DNA of 64,000 nt from Chryseobacterium sp. Tr-659 (GCF_011752975.1 NZ_VWWP01000003.1:310001-374000), one strand, 5' to 3'. Shown: positions 1 through 9,358, counted from the first letter of the stretch. Translations and numbers: made by a program. The notes: generated by a model not told the origin, from the sequence alone.

Positions 1-1317
1 GATGAACACAGATTCATTCCTTCTGATAATGTATTTGCAGACTGGACTGTGATTCAGCCAAGAATAGATGATCTGGAATATTCCGTAGAACATTATGAGG
101 ATGAATTTTACATTATTACCAACGCTGATGATGCTATCAACTTCAAAATTGTAAAAGCAAAAATCAACAATTGCGGCATGGAAAACTGGATTGATGTGAT
201 TCCGCATCGTGCAGAAGTTTTATTGGAAGGCTTTGAGATATTCAAAGATTATCTGGTTCTTGAGGAGAGAGAAAAAGGATTACTCCAAATTAAAATTATT
301 GACGAGAAAACACAGGAATCTTATTATTTGCCATTCTCAGATCCAACATATACTACTTATATCGGAATTAACCTGGAGTTTAACACAGAAATCCTTCGTT
401 ATGGATATACTTCCCTTACGCAGCCAAGCTCCACGTACGAATATAACATGAAGGAAAAGACCACCAAACTTCTTAAACAACAGGAAGTTCTGGGCGGGAG
501 ATTCTTCCCTGAAAATTATATTTCAGAAAGAATCTGGGCAGATTCGCGAGACGGAAAGACTAAAGTTCCAATTTCACTGGTATATCATAAAGACACTAAA
601 AAATCAGCAGATACTCCCCTTCTTCTATATGGATATGGAAGTTACGGACATACGGTTGATGCCAGCTTCTCTAACGTAAGATTATCTATCCTTGACAGAG
701 GCTTTATTTATGCCATTGCCCACATCCGAGGCGGAGAATATCTGGGAAGAGAATGGTATGAGGACGGAAAAATGCTTTTCAAGAAAAATACGTTCTTCGA
801 CTTTATTGATGCCGGAAAGTATTTAATTAAAGAAAACTACACTTCATCAAAACATCTTTATGCGATGGGCGGAAGTGCCGGTGGCCTTTTAGTGGGTGCC
901 GTGGTAAACTATGAACCGCAGTTATTCAACGGAATTGTAGCACAGGTTCCTTTCGTGGATGTGGTTACAACAATGCTGGATGATACCATTCCTCTAACCA
1001 CGGGAGAATATGACGAATGGGGGAATCCGAATGATGAGGAATATTATCATTATATGAAGGACTACTCTCCTTATGACAATGTTGAAGCTAAAGATTATCC
1101 TCACATGCTGATCACCACAGGATTCCATGATTCTCAGGTACAATATTGGGAACCTGCAAAATGGACAGCAAAACTGAGAGAGCTAAAAACTGATGATAAT
1201 ATCTTAGTCTTCAAAACAGACATGAGCTCCGGACACGGAGGTGCCAGCGGAAGATTTGAATCCCTGAAAGAAGATGCGTTAGAATATGCATTTCTATTGA
1301 AAATCGATAAAAATTAA
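1..1317 (+). CDS. ptrB: Oligopeptidase B (protease II), C-terminal part, 5' end outside window
   Basis: The reading frame is open from base 1, so the gene begins upstream of the window; a GTG at 49 is only an internal Val codon. The 438 residues present are the end of the beta-propeller and the whole catalytic alpha/beta hydrolase domain of an S9A prolyl oligopeptidase. The nucleophile motif GGSAGG lies at bases 868-885, the stretch ending in TTGEYDEWGNP is typical of oligopeptidase B, and the catalytic His is in SGHGG near the C-terminus. The family cleaves short peptides after Arg or Lys. No signal peptide can be judged because the start is missing. It is followed after 7 nt by the next gene, so the two are probably co-transcribed. 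Confidence 0.93.
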   Translation, partial: DEHRFIPSDNVFADWTVIQPRIDDLEYSVEHYEDEFYIITNADDAINFKIVKAKINNCGMENWIDVIPHRAEVLLEGFEIFKDYLVLEEREKGLLQIKIIDEKTQESYYLPFSDPTYTTYIGINLEFNTEILRYGYTSLTQPSSTYEYNMKEKTTKLLKQQEVLGGRFFPENYISERIWADSRDGKTKVPISLVYHKDTKKSADTPLLLYGYGSYGHTVDASFSNVRLSILDRGFIYAIAHIRGGEYLGREWYEDGKMLFKKNTFFDFIDAGKYLIKENYTSSKHLYAMGGSAGGLLVGAVVNYEPQLFNGIVAQVPFVDVVTTMLDDTIPLTTGEYDEWGNPNDEEYYHYMKDYSPYDNVEAKDYPHMLITTGFHDSQVQYWEPAKWTAKLRELKTDDNILVFKTDMSSGHGGASGRFESLKEDALEYAFLLKIDKN

Positions 1318-1324
1318 TTAGTAT

Positions 1325-1936
1325 ATGAATTCCATTACAGAATCATTTAAAACAATTATTTTACAACAAAACGGGTTAGGCTATCATATGCCTAAAATCT
1401 TAAATCCTCCGGCAACGGAAGAAGAGATCAGCCAAGCCGAAAAGGTTTTAAACATAAAGTTTAATCATGATTTAAGAGAATTATATTCTCTGGCCAATGG
1501 AATTCATAATGATTATCAAACACCAAGCGGGCTAACAGGAATAATCCCCATACATAATTTTTTAAGCCTTGCAGATGCTGTTGATTATTACAACAACAAT
1601 ATTGAATTTAGGGAATCTTTTTTCAATTCTGACAAAGACTTTACACCTGATATTCAATTGTTTCCCTTTCTGGAAGATGGTGCAGGAAATTGTTTTTGGG
1701 TTGACCTGAATCCGAATACTAACAATGAAAACAAGATATTTTGGACCAATACATTCGGTAAAGATCCAGACTATTTATATGATTCTTTAAAAAATTTATT
1801 TCATACAATAGCAGAAAGTTACGAGAAAAATTTATTTTTTATAGATAAGGATGGCTTTCTTGGCCTCGATTACTCAAAATTTGATAAAATTTCTGCTGAT
1901 AACAACAACTTTTTAGATTATTGGAAAGATAGCTAA
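1325..1936 (+). CDS. SMI1/KNR4 (SUKH) family protein
   Basis: This 203-residue cytosolic protein has the SMI1/KNR4 fold signature: a PATEEEISQAEKVL helix, then LRELYSLANGI, then an acidic LFPFLEDGAGNCFWVDL segment. SUKH proteins are often immunity proteins of polymorphic toxins, but many stand-alone copies have unknown roles. No toxin gene is adjacent here, so an immunity role is not supported by context. It follows the oligopeptidase gene by 7 nt and precedes the next small gene by 15 nt, suggesting one transcript ending at the hairpin at 2341. Confidence 0.8.
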   Translation: MNSITESFKTIILQQNGLGYHMPKILNPPATEEEISQAEKVLNIKFNHDLRELYSLANGIHNDYQTPSGLTGIIPIHNFLSLADAVDYYNNNIEFRESFFNSDKDFTPDIQLFPFLEDGAGNCFWVDLNPNTNNENKIFWTNTFGKDPDYLYDSLKNLFHTIAESYEKNLFFIDKDGFLGLDYSKFDKISADNNNFLDYWKDS

Positions 1937-1951
1937 ACTAAAAATTAAACA

Positions 1952-2290
1952 ATGAACGAATCTGAATATTGGAAAAAGATAGAACAATTCTTCGAAGATC
2001 ATTTCCAAACGGAGAAAAATCCGCCCATTGAAACTCTTTTATTTTTAATTGGGTTACAGGAGCTGGGAAGCGGCCAGCAGAAATACACAAAAGAGGATAA
2101 AGTCAACCTGATTCATATTGCAGTCTGCAGACTGCTTGAACCTTTCGGATATTATAAATTCTCCCACTATGAAGACGGATGGCCACAGTTTGAGAAACTG
2201 GAAGATCTCCCGGAATTAAGGCCTAATGAGCAGACCCTGCTTATGAAAAAGGCAATTATTCAGTACTTTCAGGAAGAAGAACTTTTATAA
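1952..2290 (+). CDS. Small conserved-type hypothetical protein
   Basis: I do not recognise this 112-residue protein with certainty. It has no signal peptide or membrane segment, is acidic, and looks mostly helical (ESEYWKKIEQFFEDHF; PIETLLFLIGLQELG; DKVNLIHIAVCRLLEPFG). It is the last gene of a short run starting with the oligopeptidase, and a strong terminator hairpin follows 50 nt later. Codon use matches its neighbours, which supports a real gene. Function unknown. Confidence 0.7.
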   Translation: MNESEYWKKIEQFFEDHFQTEKNPPIETLLFLIGLQELGSGQQKYTKEDKVNLIHIAVCRLLEPFGYYKFSHYEDGWPQFEKLEDLPELRPNEQTLLMKKAIIQYFQEEELL

Positions 2291-2340
2291 AAGTCCGAAA
2301 CTGGTAGACAGAAGCCGAAAGCTAGCAGCTCTCAATAAAT

Positions 2341-2380
2341 AAAAAGAGTATTTTTCTATGGAAAAATACTCTTTTTATTT
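2341..2380. terminator. Bidirectional intrinsic terminator
   Basis: A perfect 16-bp inverted repeat (AAAAAGAGTATTTTTC at 2341-2356 and its complement at 2361-2376) surrounds a 4-nt TATG loop, with T-rich tracts on both strands. It sits between convergent genes and can serve both. Confidence 0.85.
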
Positions 2381-2406
2381 ATTACGCTATTTTTATGGCT
2401 ATAAAC

Positions 2407-2895
2407 TTATCCCACCAGTTCTTCGAGTTGATTAAGTCCCATTGTAAAACCTCCTTCGAAACCCATCTCCATCATTTTATTCATAATTTCCTGCGACTGG
2501 TAATGAATATTGATAGTAACTTTTGTTCCTTCCTCTACTCCTGTAAATCCGAACAGCCATTTTGATTGCGGGGCATCTTCACCTACATTTCCGTTTTCGT
2601 CGCAGAATGCACTCATCCAATCAAAACTTCTATGCTCCATAATTTCTCCATACTTCGCGCGGGAGTACCCTGCTTTCTCTCCATTAGGACCTATCATCGT
2701 ATACAACCAGATTCCTTCTTGTTTAAAATCCTGTTTTAGGGTTTCACATCTCCATGGTTTTGGTCCCCACCACTGATCTAATAATCCGGATTGGGTGAAA
2801 TAGTTCCATACTGTTGAAACGTCAGCATCAAAAATTTTCATCACATAGGCTGAATTCGCGTCAAAATCTTTGTTGAAAATGATATTAGATTCCAT
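2407..2895 (-). CDS. SRPBCC (AHSA1-type) domain protein
   Basis: This 162-residue soluble protein has the Aha1/START-like layout: VWNYFTQSGLLDQWWGPKPW near the N-terminus, a central beta region and a C-terminal helix with EGGFTMGLNQLEEL. The TQSGLLDQWWGP segment is characteristic of the AHSA1-like SRPBCC group, which binds hydrophobic ligands; the ligand here cannot be told. It is a single gene, convergent with the preceding ones and divergent from the histidine kinase gene. Confidence 0.85.
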   Translation of the reverse strand: MESNIIFNKDFDANSAYVMKIFDADVSTVWNYFTQSGLLDQWWGPKPWRCETLKQDFKQEGIWLYTMIGPNGEKAGYSRAKYGEIMEHRSFDWMSAFCDENGNVGEDAPQSKWLFGFTGVEEGTKVTINIHYQSQEIMNKMMEMGFEGGFTMGLNQLEELVG

Positions 2896-3096
2896 AAATA
2901 ATTATTTTTAATAAAGTTACCGTTTTTATTTATTGACAGGACTTTTCATATGACAAGTAAATGATAATTCATAAATAATTGTTAAAAAACACTGTTTTAA
3001 GAAAAAAAAAACAATTTTTTGGCTCGTTTTTTGTTTAGGTAGTCTTAAAACAATTAATTTTAACATTCATTTTTCCAAAACATATATAATTAAATA

Positions 3097-4641
3097 ATGA
3101 ATAATAAATTCATCCCAATAATTTCGGTGTTTATGACAATCTCACTGATTGTCTTTGTTACGCTCCAATTTTATTGGCTGAAAAGGTATTACGTTGCCTT
3201 GGAACAAGATTTCTCAAATAAAGTTTACTCTGTTTTGGAAAACACCACAAAAAGTATTGAAGAAATTGAAGTTGACAAATATCTGAATCAGGATTATAAA
3301 GATTTCAGAAAGAATATTCTTGCCAACAGCAAACAGCCGTCTCTTACTACCATCCAGCAAGTGGAAGACTCCGGAACACAGAGACAGATCATTTATTCTA
3401 AAAATATTATTGAAAAAACCCAGCTTCCGATTTCTCAAAAAGGAGACTCCATAAAATTAACCACTTTGTATACAGATGAGGCTGCATACAAAATAAAGAG
3501 AGACACCACCAACCGGGAACTTCTCACCACAGATATCAACCAGGATATTGAAACGGGAGATTATTCCATGAAAGAGTTTGTAAAGGTTAATGGAAGCAAT
3601 CTTCCTATTACTAAAAGAGTAGACCCCAAAACACTTGATTCCGTTATTGCTAAAGAATTAAGGATAAAGGGAATTACCGCTAAGTTTGGCTATGGAGTTA
3701 TTGACAGAAACAATAAGCTCACCAGCATCGTTAATAAAGCTTTTAAAGAGAAAAAAGATGATAACACTTACAGCTATCCTCTTTTTACTGACAAAAAGAA
3801 CACATTATATACACTGGCTCTGGTTTTCCCAAAGAAAGAGTATTTCGTGGCGATGGATAACTGGCCGATGCTTTTAGGAACTTTCCTTTCTCTACTGACT
3901 ATTTTGGGAATTTACATCATTTCCATTAATTATATGATGAGGCAGAAAAAACTTGCTGAAGTGAAAACAGACTTCATCAACAATATGTCCCATGAATTCA
4001 AAACGCCACTGGCAACCATCTCTGTAGCCACAGATTCTTTGGCTAATGATAAAATTGCTACTAATCCGGATAAGGTAAAGTATTATTCGGAGTTGATCAA
4101 GCAGGAGAATCTAAGAATGAAAAAGCAGGTGGAAAATGTATTGAATATGTCTAAGCTTGAAAGAAATGAGGTAGAACTCTTCTTAAAGGAAGCCAATGTA
4201 AGAGAGCTGATCCAAAAGACTACAGAATCTTTCAATCTGATTGTAGCCCAGAGAAACGGTACGCTTACCCAGAAATTTAATGCTACACAATATAATTTTA
4301 AAATAGACGAATTCCATATCTCGAATATGCTGGTCAATTTACTGGACAATGCTAATAAATATTCTCCTGAAGCACCGGAAATTCATATTGAAACAAGAAA
4401 TGAAGGACATTGGTATGTTATTGAGATCTCCGACAAAGGAATGGGTATGGAAACTCAGAATAAGACCAAAATTTTCGAGAAATTCTTCAGGGAAGAAACT
4501 GGAAATATTCACAATGTAAAAGGACAGGGATTAGGCCTTTCCTATGTTAAAAAGATTGTAGAACTGCACAAAGGACAAATCATCGTAGACTCTCATAAAG
4601 GAAAAGGAAGCACGTTTACGATAAAACTGCCGATGAGCTAG
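3097..4641 (+). CDS. Two-component sensor histidine kinase
   Basis: This is a 514-residue inner-membrane kinase. An N-terminal transmembrane helix (IISVFMTISLIVFVTLQFYW), a roughly 230-residue periplasmic sensor region and a second helix near residues 262-283 precede the cytoplasmic part. HisKA has the phosphoacceptor at H299 in NMSHEFKTPLA, and the HATPase domain shows the N box (NLLDNANKYS), G1 (DKGMGM) and G2 (GQGLGLSYVKKI). The sensor domain has no motif I recognise. The cognate regulator follows 159 nt downstream. The organisation resembles Bacteroidetes HK/RR pairs of unknown stimulus; the neighbouring metal genes may be targets, but that is only inference. Confidence 0.93.
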   Translation: MNNKFIPIISVFMTISLIVFVTLQFYWLKRYYVALEQDFSNKVYSVLENTTKSIEEIEVDKYLNQDYKDFRKNILANSKQPSLTTIQQVEDSGTQRQIIYSKNIIEKTQLPISQKGDSIKLTTLYTDEAAYKIKRDTTNRELLTTDINQDIETGDYSMKEFVKVNGSNLPITKRVDPKTLDSVIAKELRIKGITAKFGYGVIDRNNKLTSIVNKAFKEKKDDNTYSYPLFTDKKNTLYTLALVFPKKEYFVAMDNWPMLLGTFLSLLTILGIYIISINYMMRQKKLAEVKTDFINNMSHEFKTPLATISVATDSLANDKIATNPDKVKYYSELIKQENLRMKKQVENVLNMSKLERNEVELFLKEANVRELIQKTTESFNLIVAQRNGTLTQKFNATQYNFKIDEFHISNMLVNLLDNANKYSPEAPEIHIETRNEGHWYVIEISDKGMGMETQNKTKIFEKFFREETGNIHNVKGQGLGLSYVKKIVELHKGQIIVDSHKGKGSTFTIKLPMS

Positions 4642-4800
4642 AAAATAAATGATGTATGGTAATTGATCTATGTTGAAAAAATTATTCTCAACCCACCACC
4701 ATTGATCAGCTATCAATTATAGAACTAAAAACCAAATAACAAATATAGAAGATAGAGTGAAGAAGTTCATTCTTAATGTTAATTATTAATTAGTAAAGTT

Positions 4801-5487
4801 ATGAGCAACAGAATATTATTAGTAGAGGACGATCAGAGTTTCGGAGCGGTGCTTAAAGATTATTTGACAATCAATAATTTTGAAGTAACTCTTGCCACAG
4901 ATGGAGAGCAGGGATTGAAAGAATTTACGGAAAATGAATTCGATATCTGCATATTTGACGTAATGATGCCTAAAAAAGATGGATTTTCATTAGCTGAAGA
5001 TGTAAAAAAGATTGATAAAAATACCCCAATCATTTTCCTTACAGCAAGAAACATGAGAGAAGACATCCTGAAAGGATACCAGCTGGGAGCAGATGATTAT
5101 ATCACAAAACCATTTGATACCGAACTTCTTTTATACAAAATTAAAGCGATTCTTCAAAGAAGCTCTACGCTGGAAAATGAAGAGCAGGAACAGTTCAAAA
5201 TCAGTAATATCTTCTTTGACTCTATGCTGAGACAGCTTAAAGTGGGCGACAAAGAATACAAACTCTCTCCTAAAGAAAATGAATTGCTGAAACTTCTTTG
5301 CATTCATAGAAATGATTTTATGCCAAGAGATCTTGCTTTAAGAAAAATCTGGAAAAAAGAAAATTATTTTACTGCAAGAAGTATGGACGTGTATATCGCC
5401 AAGCTTCGTAAATTGTTAAAAGATGACGAAGGATTGGAGATCATCAACGTTCACGGAGAAGGATTTAGACTTTTAGTAAAAAATTAA
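4801..5487 (+). CDS. OmpR/PhoB-type response regulator
   Basis: This 228-residue protein has a receiver domain (residues 1-120) with acidic pocket E9-D10-D11, phosphoacceptor D53 in IFDVMMPKKDG, conserved Thr in FLTAR and Lys in ITKPFD. A C-terminal winged-helix DNA-binding domain follows (LSPKENELLKLL to VHGEGFRLLV). It is the likely partner of the upstream kinase. A 159-nt spacer separates the two genes, so a separate promoter is possible. A hairpin terminator lies 29 nt past the stop. Confidence 0.94.
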   Translation: MSNRILLVEDDQSFGAVLKDYLTINNFEVTLATDGEQGLKEFTENEFDICIFDVMMPKKDGFSLAEDVKKIDKNTPIIFLTARNMREDILKGYQLGADDYITKPFDTELLLYKIKAILQRSSTLENEEQEQFKISNIFFDSMLRQLKVGDKEYKLSPKENELLKLLCIHRNDFMPRDLALRKIWKKENYFTARSMDVYIAKLRKLLKDDEGLEIINVHGEGFRLLVKN

Positions 5488-5516
5488 TTCAAAAACCGAA
5501 TTATAAATGTAAGATT

Positions 5517-5552
5517 AGCAAAACAATTCAAAATGTTTTGCTAATTTTGTTT
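5517..5552 (+). terminator. Intrinsic terminator after the response regulator
   Basis: A perfect 9-bp inverted repeat, AGCAAAACA at 5517-5525 and TGTTTTGCT at 5534-5542 with an 8-nt loop, is followed by AATTTTGTTT. The downstream arm overlaps TAATTTTG (5542-5549), a match to the -7 box, so terminator and a promoter for the next gene may be superimposed. Confidence 0.7.
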
Positions 5553-5559
5553 CATACCC

Positions 5560-6201
5560 ATGAACATGAAGAATACATTTATAGGTTTGATTACCGTATC
5601 ACTATTAGCAGCATCCTGCAAAAAGGATGAAAAAGCCACTTATCTGAAAGATGAAGCAGGATCTGCGCAGCCTAATGTGGCTCTTACCAGCACTACTTCT
5701 AAAACCAAACTAATGGATCAGGCAGGAGTTCAATCCAATCCCAGCCCCGCTCCTATGGCTACGGCCCCAGGGATGAATCCTCCACACGGGCAGCCGGGAC
5801 ATCGATGCGATATTCCCGTAGGACAGCCTCTGAATAGTAAACCCGCCGCTGCTGCTGCACAAAATGTAAATACAGCTGGAAATAACGTGGTTCAGATTGA
5901 TCCTAATGCTGTGTCTCCAGGAAAAATTGTACTTGACAATAACGGAAAACAGGTAAAAACAGCACCGGGAATGAATCCTCCCCATGGGCAGCCGGGACAC
6001 CGATGTGATATTCCTGTAGGACAGCCTTTAAGCAGTAAACCTGCTCCTGCACCACAACCCGCTCAGAATACAGTACAGGTTACTCCAACTCCGGCTCCGG
6101 CATCACAGAGTCTTGCAATGGGAGAAAAACCGAAAGTAAATCCTGCACATGGTGAGCCTTGGCACAGCTGCGCGGTAAAAGTTGGTGATCCTTTGCCATA
6201 A
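5560..6201 (+). CDS. Lipoprotein with three Cys/His repeat motifs
   Basis: This 213-residue protein starts with a lipoprotein signal (lipobox LAASC, lipidated Cys20). The rest is low-complexity, rich in Pro, Ala and Gln, and carries two almost identical motifs at about residues 69-95 and 135-161: PGMNPPHGQPGHRCDIPVG. A diverged third copy is at the C-terminus (NPAHGEPWHSCAVKVG). Each copy keeps NPxHGxPxHxC, a pattern suited to binding a soft metal. I know this motif from Bacteroidetes proteins of unknown function but not a biochemical role. It lies directly upstream of a Cys-rich peptide and an HMA-containing receptor, which supports a metal-related job (inference). ATG codons at 5560 and 5566 are both possible starts. 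Confidence 0.8.
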   Translation: MNMKNTFIGLITVSLLAASCKKDEKATYLKDEAGSAQPNVALTSTTSKTKLMDQAGVQSNPSPAPMATAPGMNPPHGQPGHRCDIPVGQPLNSKPAAAAAQNVNTAGNNVVQIDPNAVSPGKIVLDNNGKQVKTAPGMNPPHGQPGHRCDIPVGQPLSSKPAPAPQPAQNTVQVTPTPAPASQSLAMGEKPKVNPAHGEPWHSCAVKVGDPLP

Positions 6202-6207
6202 ATTTCT

Positions 6208-6215
6208 TATTTTTG
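6208..6215 (+). promoter_or_regulatory. Bacteroidetes -7 promoter box
   Basis: TATTTTTG matches TAnnTTTG and ends 5 nt before the ATG at 6221, implying a very short or absent leader. A TTG at 6182-6184 could be a distant -33 element (23-nt spacer). It overlaps the end of the preceding lipoprotein gene region. Confidence 0.5.
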
Positions 6216-6220
6216 CAGAT

Positions 6221-6583
6221 ATGAAGCTGTTTCATCTACTTGCTATAGTATTTTGTCTGGGAGTCTTTCTGATTCCCAAGGATAATTTCTATGCGCAATC
6301 TATGCAGGAAACATGCTGTAATAAAGCAGAATCTCAAAAAAGTGACTGTTGTAAAAATCATTCTTCAAAAAAAGAGGGCAAGGAAGATTCAAAATCATCC
6401 TGCAATGATGACTGTTGTTCATCTTGCATTGCTTGTTACACTTTCATTGAAACTCCGTTTTCTAAAAACTTAAAACTGGAATTATCTTATTACAAAGCGA
6501 ATAAGAATCCTCAGTTTCAATATTCAGATCCTCATCTCTCAGACCGTTTAAAGGAAATCTGGCAACCGCCTAAAATAGGTTAA
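6221..6583 (+). CDS. Small secreted Cys-rich protein (HYC_CC_PP-like)
   Basis: The ATG at 6221 is preferred over an in-frame TTG at 6182 because it is followed directly by a signal peptide (MKLFHLLAIVFCLGVFL) and preceded by a -7 box. The 120-residue product has at least ten Cys in clusters (ETCCNKAE, SDCCKNH, NDDCCSSCIACY) and ends in WQPPKIG. This layout resembles the small Bacteroidetes HYC_CC_PP proteins that accompany TonB receptors with metal-binding domains; that assignment is from memory. A role in periplasmic metal handling is inferred from the Cys density and the downstream receptor 69 nt away. Confidence 0.7.
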   Translation: MKLFHLLAIVFCLGVFLIPKDNFYAQSMQETCCNKAESQKSDCCKNHSSKKEGKEDSKSSCNDDCCSSCIACYTFIETPFSKNLKLELSYYKANKNPQFQYSDPHLSDRLKEIWQPPKIG

Positions 6584-6597
6584 TTAAAACATCATGA

Positions 6598-6620
6598 GTT
6601 CATTACGGTATGTAATGAAC
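6598..6620 (+). terminator. Hairpin between Cys-rich gene and TonB receptor gene
   Basis: A perfect 9-bp inverted repeat (GTTCATTAC, loop GGTAT, GTAATGAAC) sits in the 69-nt gap. It lacks a clean T-run (CGTTATTTAATT follows), so it may be a weak terminator, an attenuator or an operator for the receptor gene. Confidence 0.5.
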
Positions 6621-6652
6621 CGTTATTTAATTAATCTAAACTTTTAAACGAA

Positions 6653-9358
6653 ATGAAATTATATATTTCCAGGTTAATACTTGGTGCATTATTCTTATTT
6701 ACACAATTTATATCTGCTCAAAATCTTTCAAAAAATCAGTTCAAAGTAAAAGGGAACTGCGAAATGTGCAAAACCAGAATTGAAAGTGCGGCTAAAAAAG
6801 CAGGAGCAAAAACTGCGGTTTACTCTATTGATTTACAAACCCTCACCATAGAAACGGACAAAGTCTCTTCGGATGACATTCTGAAAAAGGTTGCGGAAGC
6901 AGGACATGATAATGAGAAATTCAAAGCTTCTGACAACACTTATGAAGGGCTTCCGGGATGTTGTCATTACGACAGAGATTTACAGCCTTCACAGGCAGAA
7001 ACTCCCCATGAGCATCATACAGAAGCTAAAGTTTCCCATAAAAAAGAGAATGAGTTCTATGTAAGAGGAAACTGTTCTTCATGTAAAGCCAGAATTGAAA
7101 AAGCATCTAAAGAAGCCGGTGCTGATACTGCAGAATGGGATGTAGAAAAACAGACTGTTATTTTAAACTTTGATCCTTCAAAAACTTCATCAGATAAAAT
7201 TTTAAAAGCCATTGCTAATGCGGGACATGACAATGAAAAATACAAAGCTGATGATTCCGTTTACAATACCCTTCCGGGATGTTGTCTGTATGACAGGAAC
7301 TTTAATTTCGGGGAACCTAATCCAACCGCTCATGGTGAAGAAGGAGCAAAAATTGAAGATCATAAAGAACACCAGACATCATCTTCTGATGAATCCAGCA
7401 GTAAACAGGAAAAAAATATTGAAGGTGTAGTGGTAACAGGTTCAAAGGCAGCTACAGCTTTAAGTAAAAAAGAAGCCGGGCTTGTTTTCAATATTGACAA
7501 AAAAGAATTATTAAAAGCAGCTTGTTGTAACTTGTCTGAAAGCTTTGAAACCAATGCAACCGTTGACGTTTCGTTCAGCAATGCCGTTACCGGAACAAAG
7601 CAATTAAAAATGCTTGGTCTTGATCAGAAATATACAAGTTTGACCAAGGAACAGCTTCCTGAAATCAGAGGCCTGGCATCTGCATACGGTTTGAATTTTA
7701 TTCCCGGAAGATGGATTGAAAGCATCCAGTTGACAAAAGGAGGAAGCACCGTAACGAATGGGTATGAAAGCATTACAGGACAGATTAACACTGAGCTTTT
7801 GAAAAATGCAAAGAATCCGGAAACATCACTGAATCTTTTTTCAGATTTTAATGGAAGAGCTGAAATCAATATTACAAATGTTTCCCCCATCAATGATAAA
7901 TGGTCCCAGACTTTCCTTCTTCATGGAAACGGAACTTTCGGGAACACGGATATGAATGACGACGGTTTTCTTGACAGGCCAAAAGGAACTCAGATCAATG
8001 CGGCTTATCTTCTTAATTATAATGATCTGGAAAAATCAGGGTTCGGATCTCACTTCGGTATCAATTTTATCCGAGATGAGAGAACGGCAGGACAGATTGG
8101 TTTTGATAAAAAACTGCCTCAGGATAAGCAATCTGCCTATGGCGTGGGGATTGATATTTCAAGATTTCAGGTGTGGAACAAGACTGGTTATGTTTTTAAA
8201 GGAAAACCTTACCAGAGCATCGGCTGGATGAATCAGTATGTATATCATCAGCAGGACAGCTTTTTCGGGTTAAGAAATTATGCAGGACAGCAGCATACCT
8301 ATTATTCCAACTTAATTTTTGAGAGTATCATCGGAAATACCAATCATAAATATAAAGCTGGAGCAAGCTTTTTATATGACGGCTACAAAGAAACCTATCT
8401 TACCAATGATCTTAGAAGGAATGAAATTGTACCGGGTATTTTTGCTGAATATACTTTAACAGGTTTAAAGTATACTTTAGTAGCAGGTACCAGAGTAGAT
8501 TTTCACAATCTGGCAGGGACTCAGTTTACACCAAGATTGAATTTCAAATATGACTTCACTCCGCAAACGATTCTAAGACTTTCTGCAGGAAGAGGTTTCA
8601 GAACCGCCAATGTATTCGCTGAAAGCCAACAGTATTTTGCTTCTAACAGGGCAATTAATATTCTGCCCAACGGAGGAAATATTTATGGATTAAAACCGGA
8701 AATCGCCTGGAATTATGGGGCGAGTTTGCAACAGGAGTTTAAACTTTTCGGAAGAAAATCAAGCATTATTGCAGACTTCTTCAGAACAGATTTTCAGGAT
8801 CAGGTATTGGTTGATCTGGACAAATCTCCGCAACAGCTAACCTTCTATAACCTGGATGGAAAATCTTTTGCCAACTCTTTCCAGACACAATGGGATTTTA
8901 TGCCTTTCAAAAACTTTGAGGTAAGAATGGCTTATAAATATTATGACGTACAGGCTGATTATATCGGAGGAAGAAGAGAAGTTCCTTTTATGGCCAAGCA
9001 CAGAGGTTTCGTGAACTTAGCGTATTCAACCAATAAGAATGACAATGGAGGGTTCTGGAGTTTTGATACCACTTTAAACTGGGTTGGAAAACAAAGACTT
9101 CCCGACACATCAAGTAATCCTGCGGAATTTCAATTACCAGCCTATTCTAATTCTTATGCGGTATTGAATGCACAGGTTTCAAGAAATTTCAACAAAAAGA
9201 TCAGAGCTTATGCAGGCGGAGAAAACCTTACTTCTTATTATCAAAAAAATGCGATCGTTGATTTCAGAAATCCTTTCGGGAATTATTTTGATGGCGGAAT
9301 GGTGTATGCCCCGATTATGAAAGCTAATTTCTATGTGGGACTGGATGTAACGTTTTAA
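6653..9358 (+). CDS. TonB-dependent outer-membrane receptor with two N-terminal HMA domains
   Basis: This 901-residue protein has a signal peptide (cleavage near SAQN, residue 23), then two heavy-metal-associated domains where other receptors carry a carboxypeptidase-regulatory domain. HMA1 has GNCEMC (C36, C39) and HMA2 has GNCSSC (C141, C144). Each is followed by LPGCCxYDR (GCC at 102-104 and 209-211). A His-rich linker leads to the TonB box region (IEGVVVTGS, near 257), plug and a 22-strand type barrel ending in an aromatic residue (VGLDVTF). The plug contains AACCNLSESFETN, also seen in related receptors. By family this is a likely copper or other soft-metal transporter; the substrate is inferred. 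No metal ATPase is in the window. Confidence 0.9.
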   Translation: MKLYISRLILGALFLFTQFISAQNLSKNQFKVKGNCEMCKTRIESAAKKAGAKTAVYSIDLQTLTIETDKVSSDDILKKVAEAGHDNEKFKASDNTYEGLPGCCHYDRDLQPSQAETPHEHHTEAKVSHKKENEFYVRGNCSSCKARIEKASKEAGADTAEWDVEKQTVILNFDPSKTSSDKILKAIANAGHDNEKYKADDSVYNTLPGCCLYDRNFNFGEPNPTAHGEEGAKIEDHKEHQTSSSDESSSKQEKNIEGVVVTGSKAATALSKKEAGLVFNIDKKELLKAACCNLSESFETNATVDVSFSNAVTGTKQLKMLGLDQKYTSLTKEQLPEIRGLASAYGLNFIPGRWIESIQLTKGGSTVTNGYESITGQINTELLKNAKNPETSLNLFSDFNGRAEINITNVSPINDKWSQTFLLHGNGTFGNTDMNDDGFLDRPKGTQINAAYLLNYNDLEKSGFGSHFGINFIRDERTAGQIGFDKKLPQDKQSAYGVGIDISRFQVWNKTGYVFKGKPYQSIGWMNQYVYHQQDSFFGLRNYAGQQHTYYSNLIFESIIGNTNHKYKAGASFLYDGYKETYLTNDLRRNEIVPGIFAEYTLTGLKYTLVAGTRVDFHNLAGTQFTPRLNFKYDFTPQTILRLSAGRGFRTANVFAESQQYFASNRAINILPNGGNIYGLKPEIAWNYGASLQQEFKLFGRKSSIIADFFRTDFQDQVLVDLDKSPQQLTFYNLDGKSFANSFQTQWDFMPFKNFEVRMAYKYYDVQADYIGGRREVPFMAKHRGFVNLAYSTNKNDNGGFWSFDTTLNWVGKQRLPDTSSNPAEFQLPAYSNSYAVLNAQVSRNFNKKIRAYAGGENLTSYYQKNAIVDFRNPFGNYFDGGMVYAPIMKANFYVGLDVTF

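Noticed and set aside
49-51. GTG at 49 as a start for the first gene
   Set aside because: The frame is open to base 1 with conserved oligopeptidase B sequence, so the gene is truncated by the window, not begun at 49.
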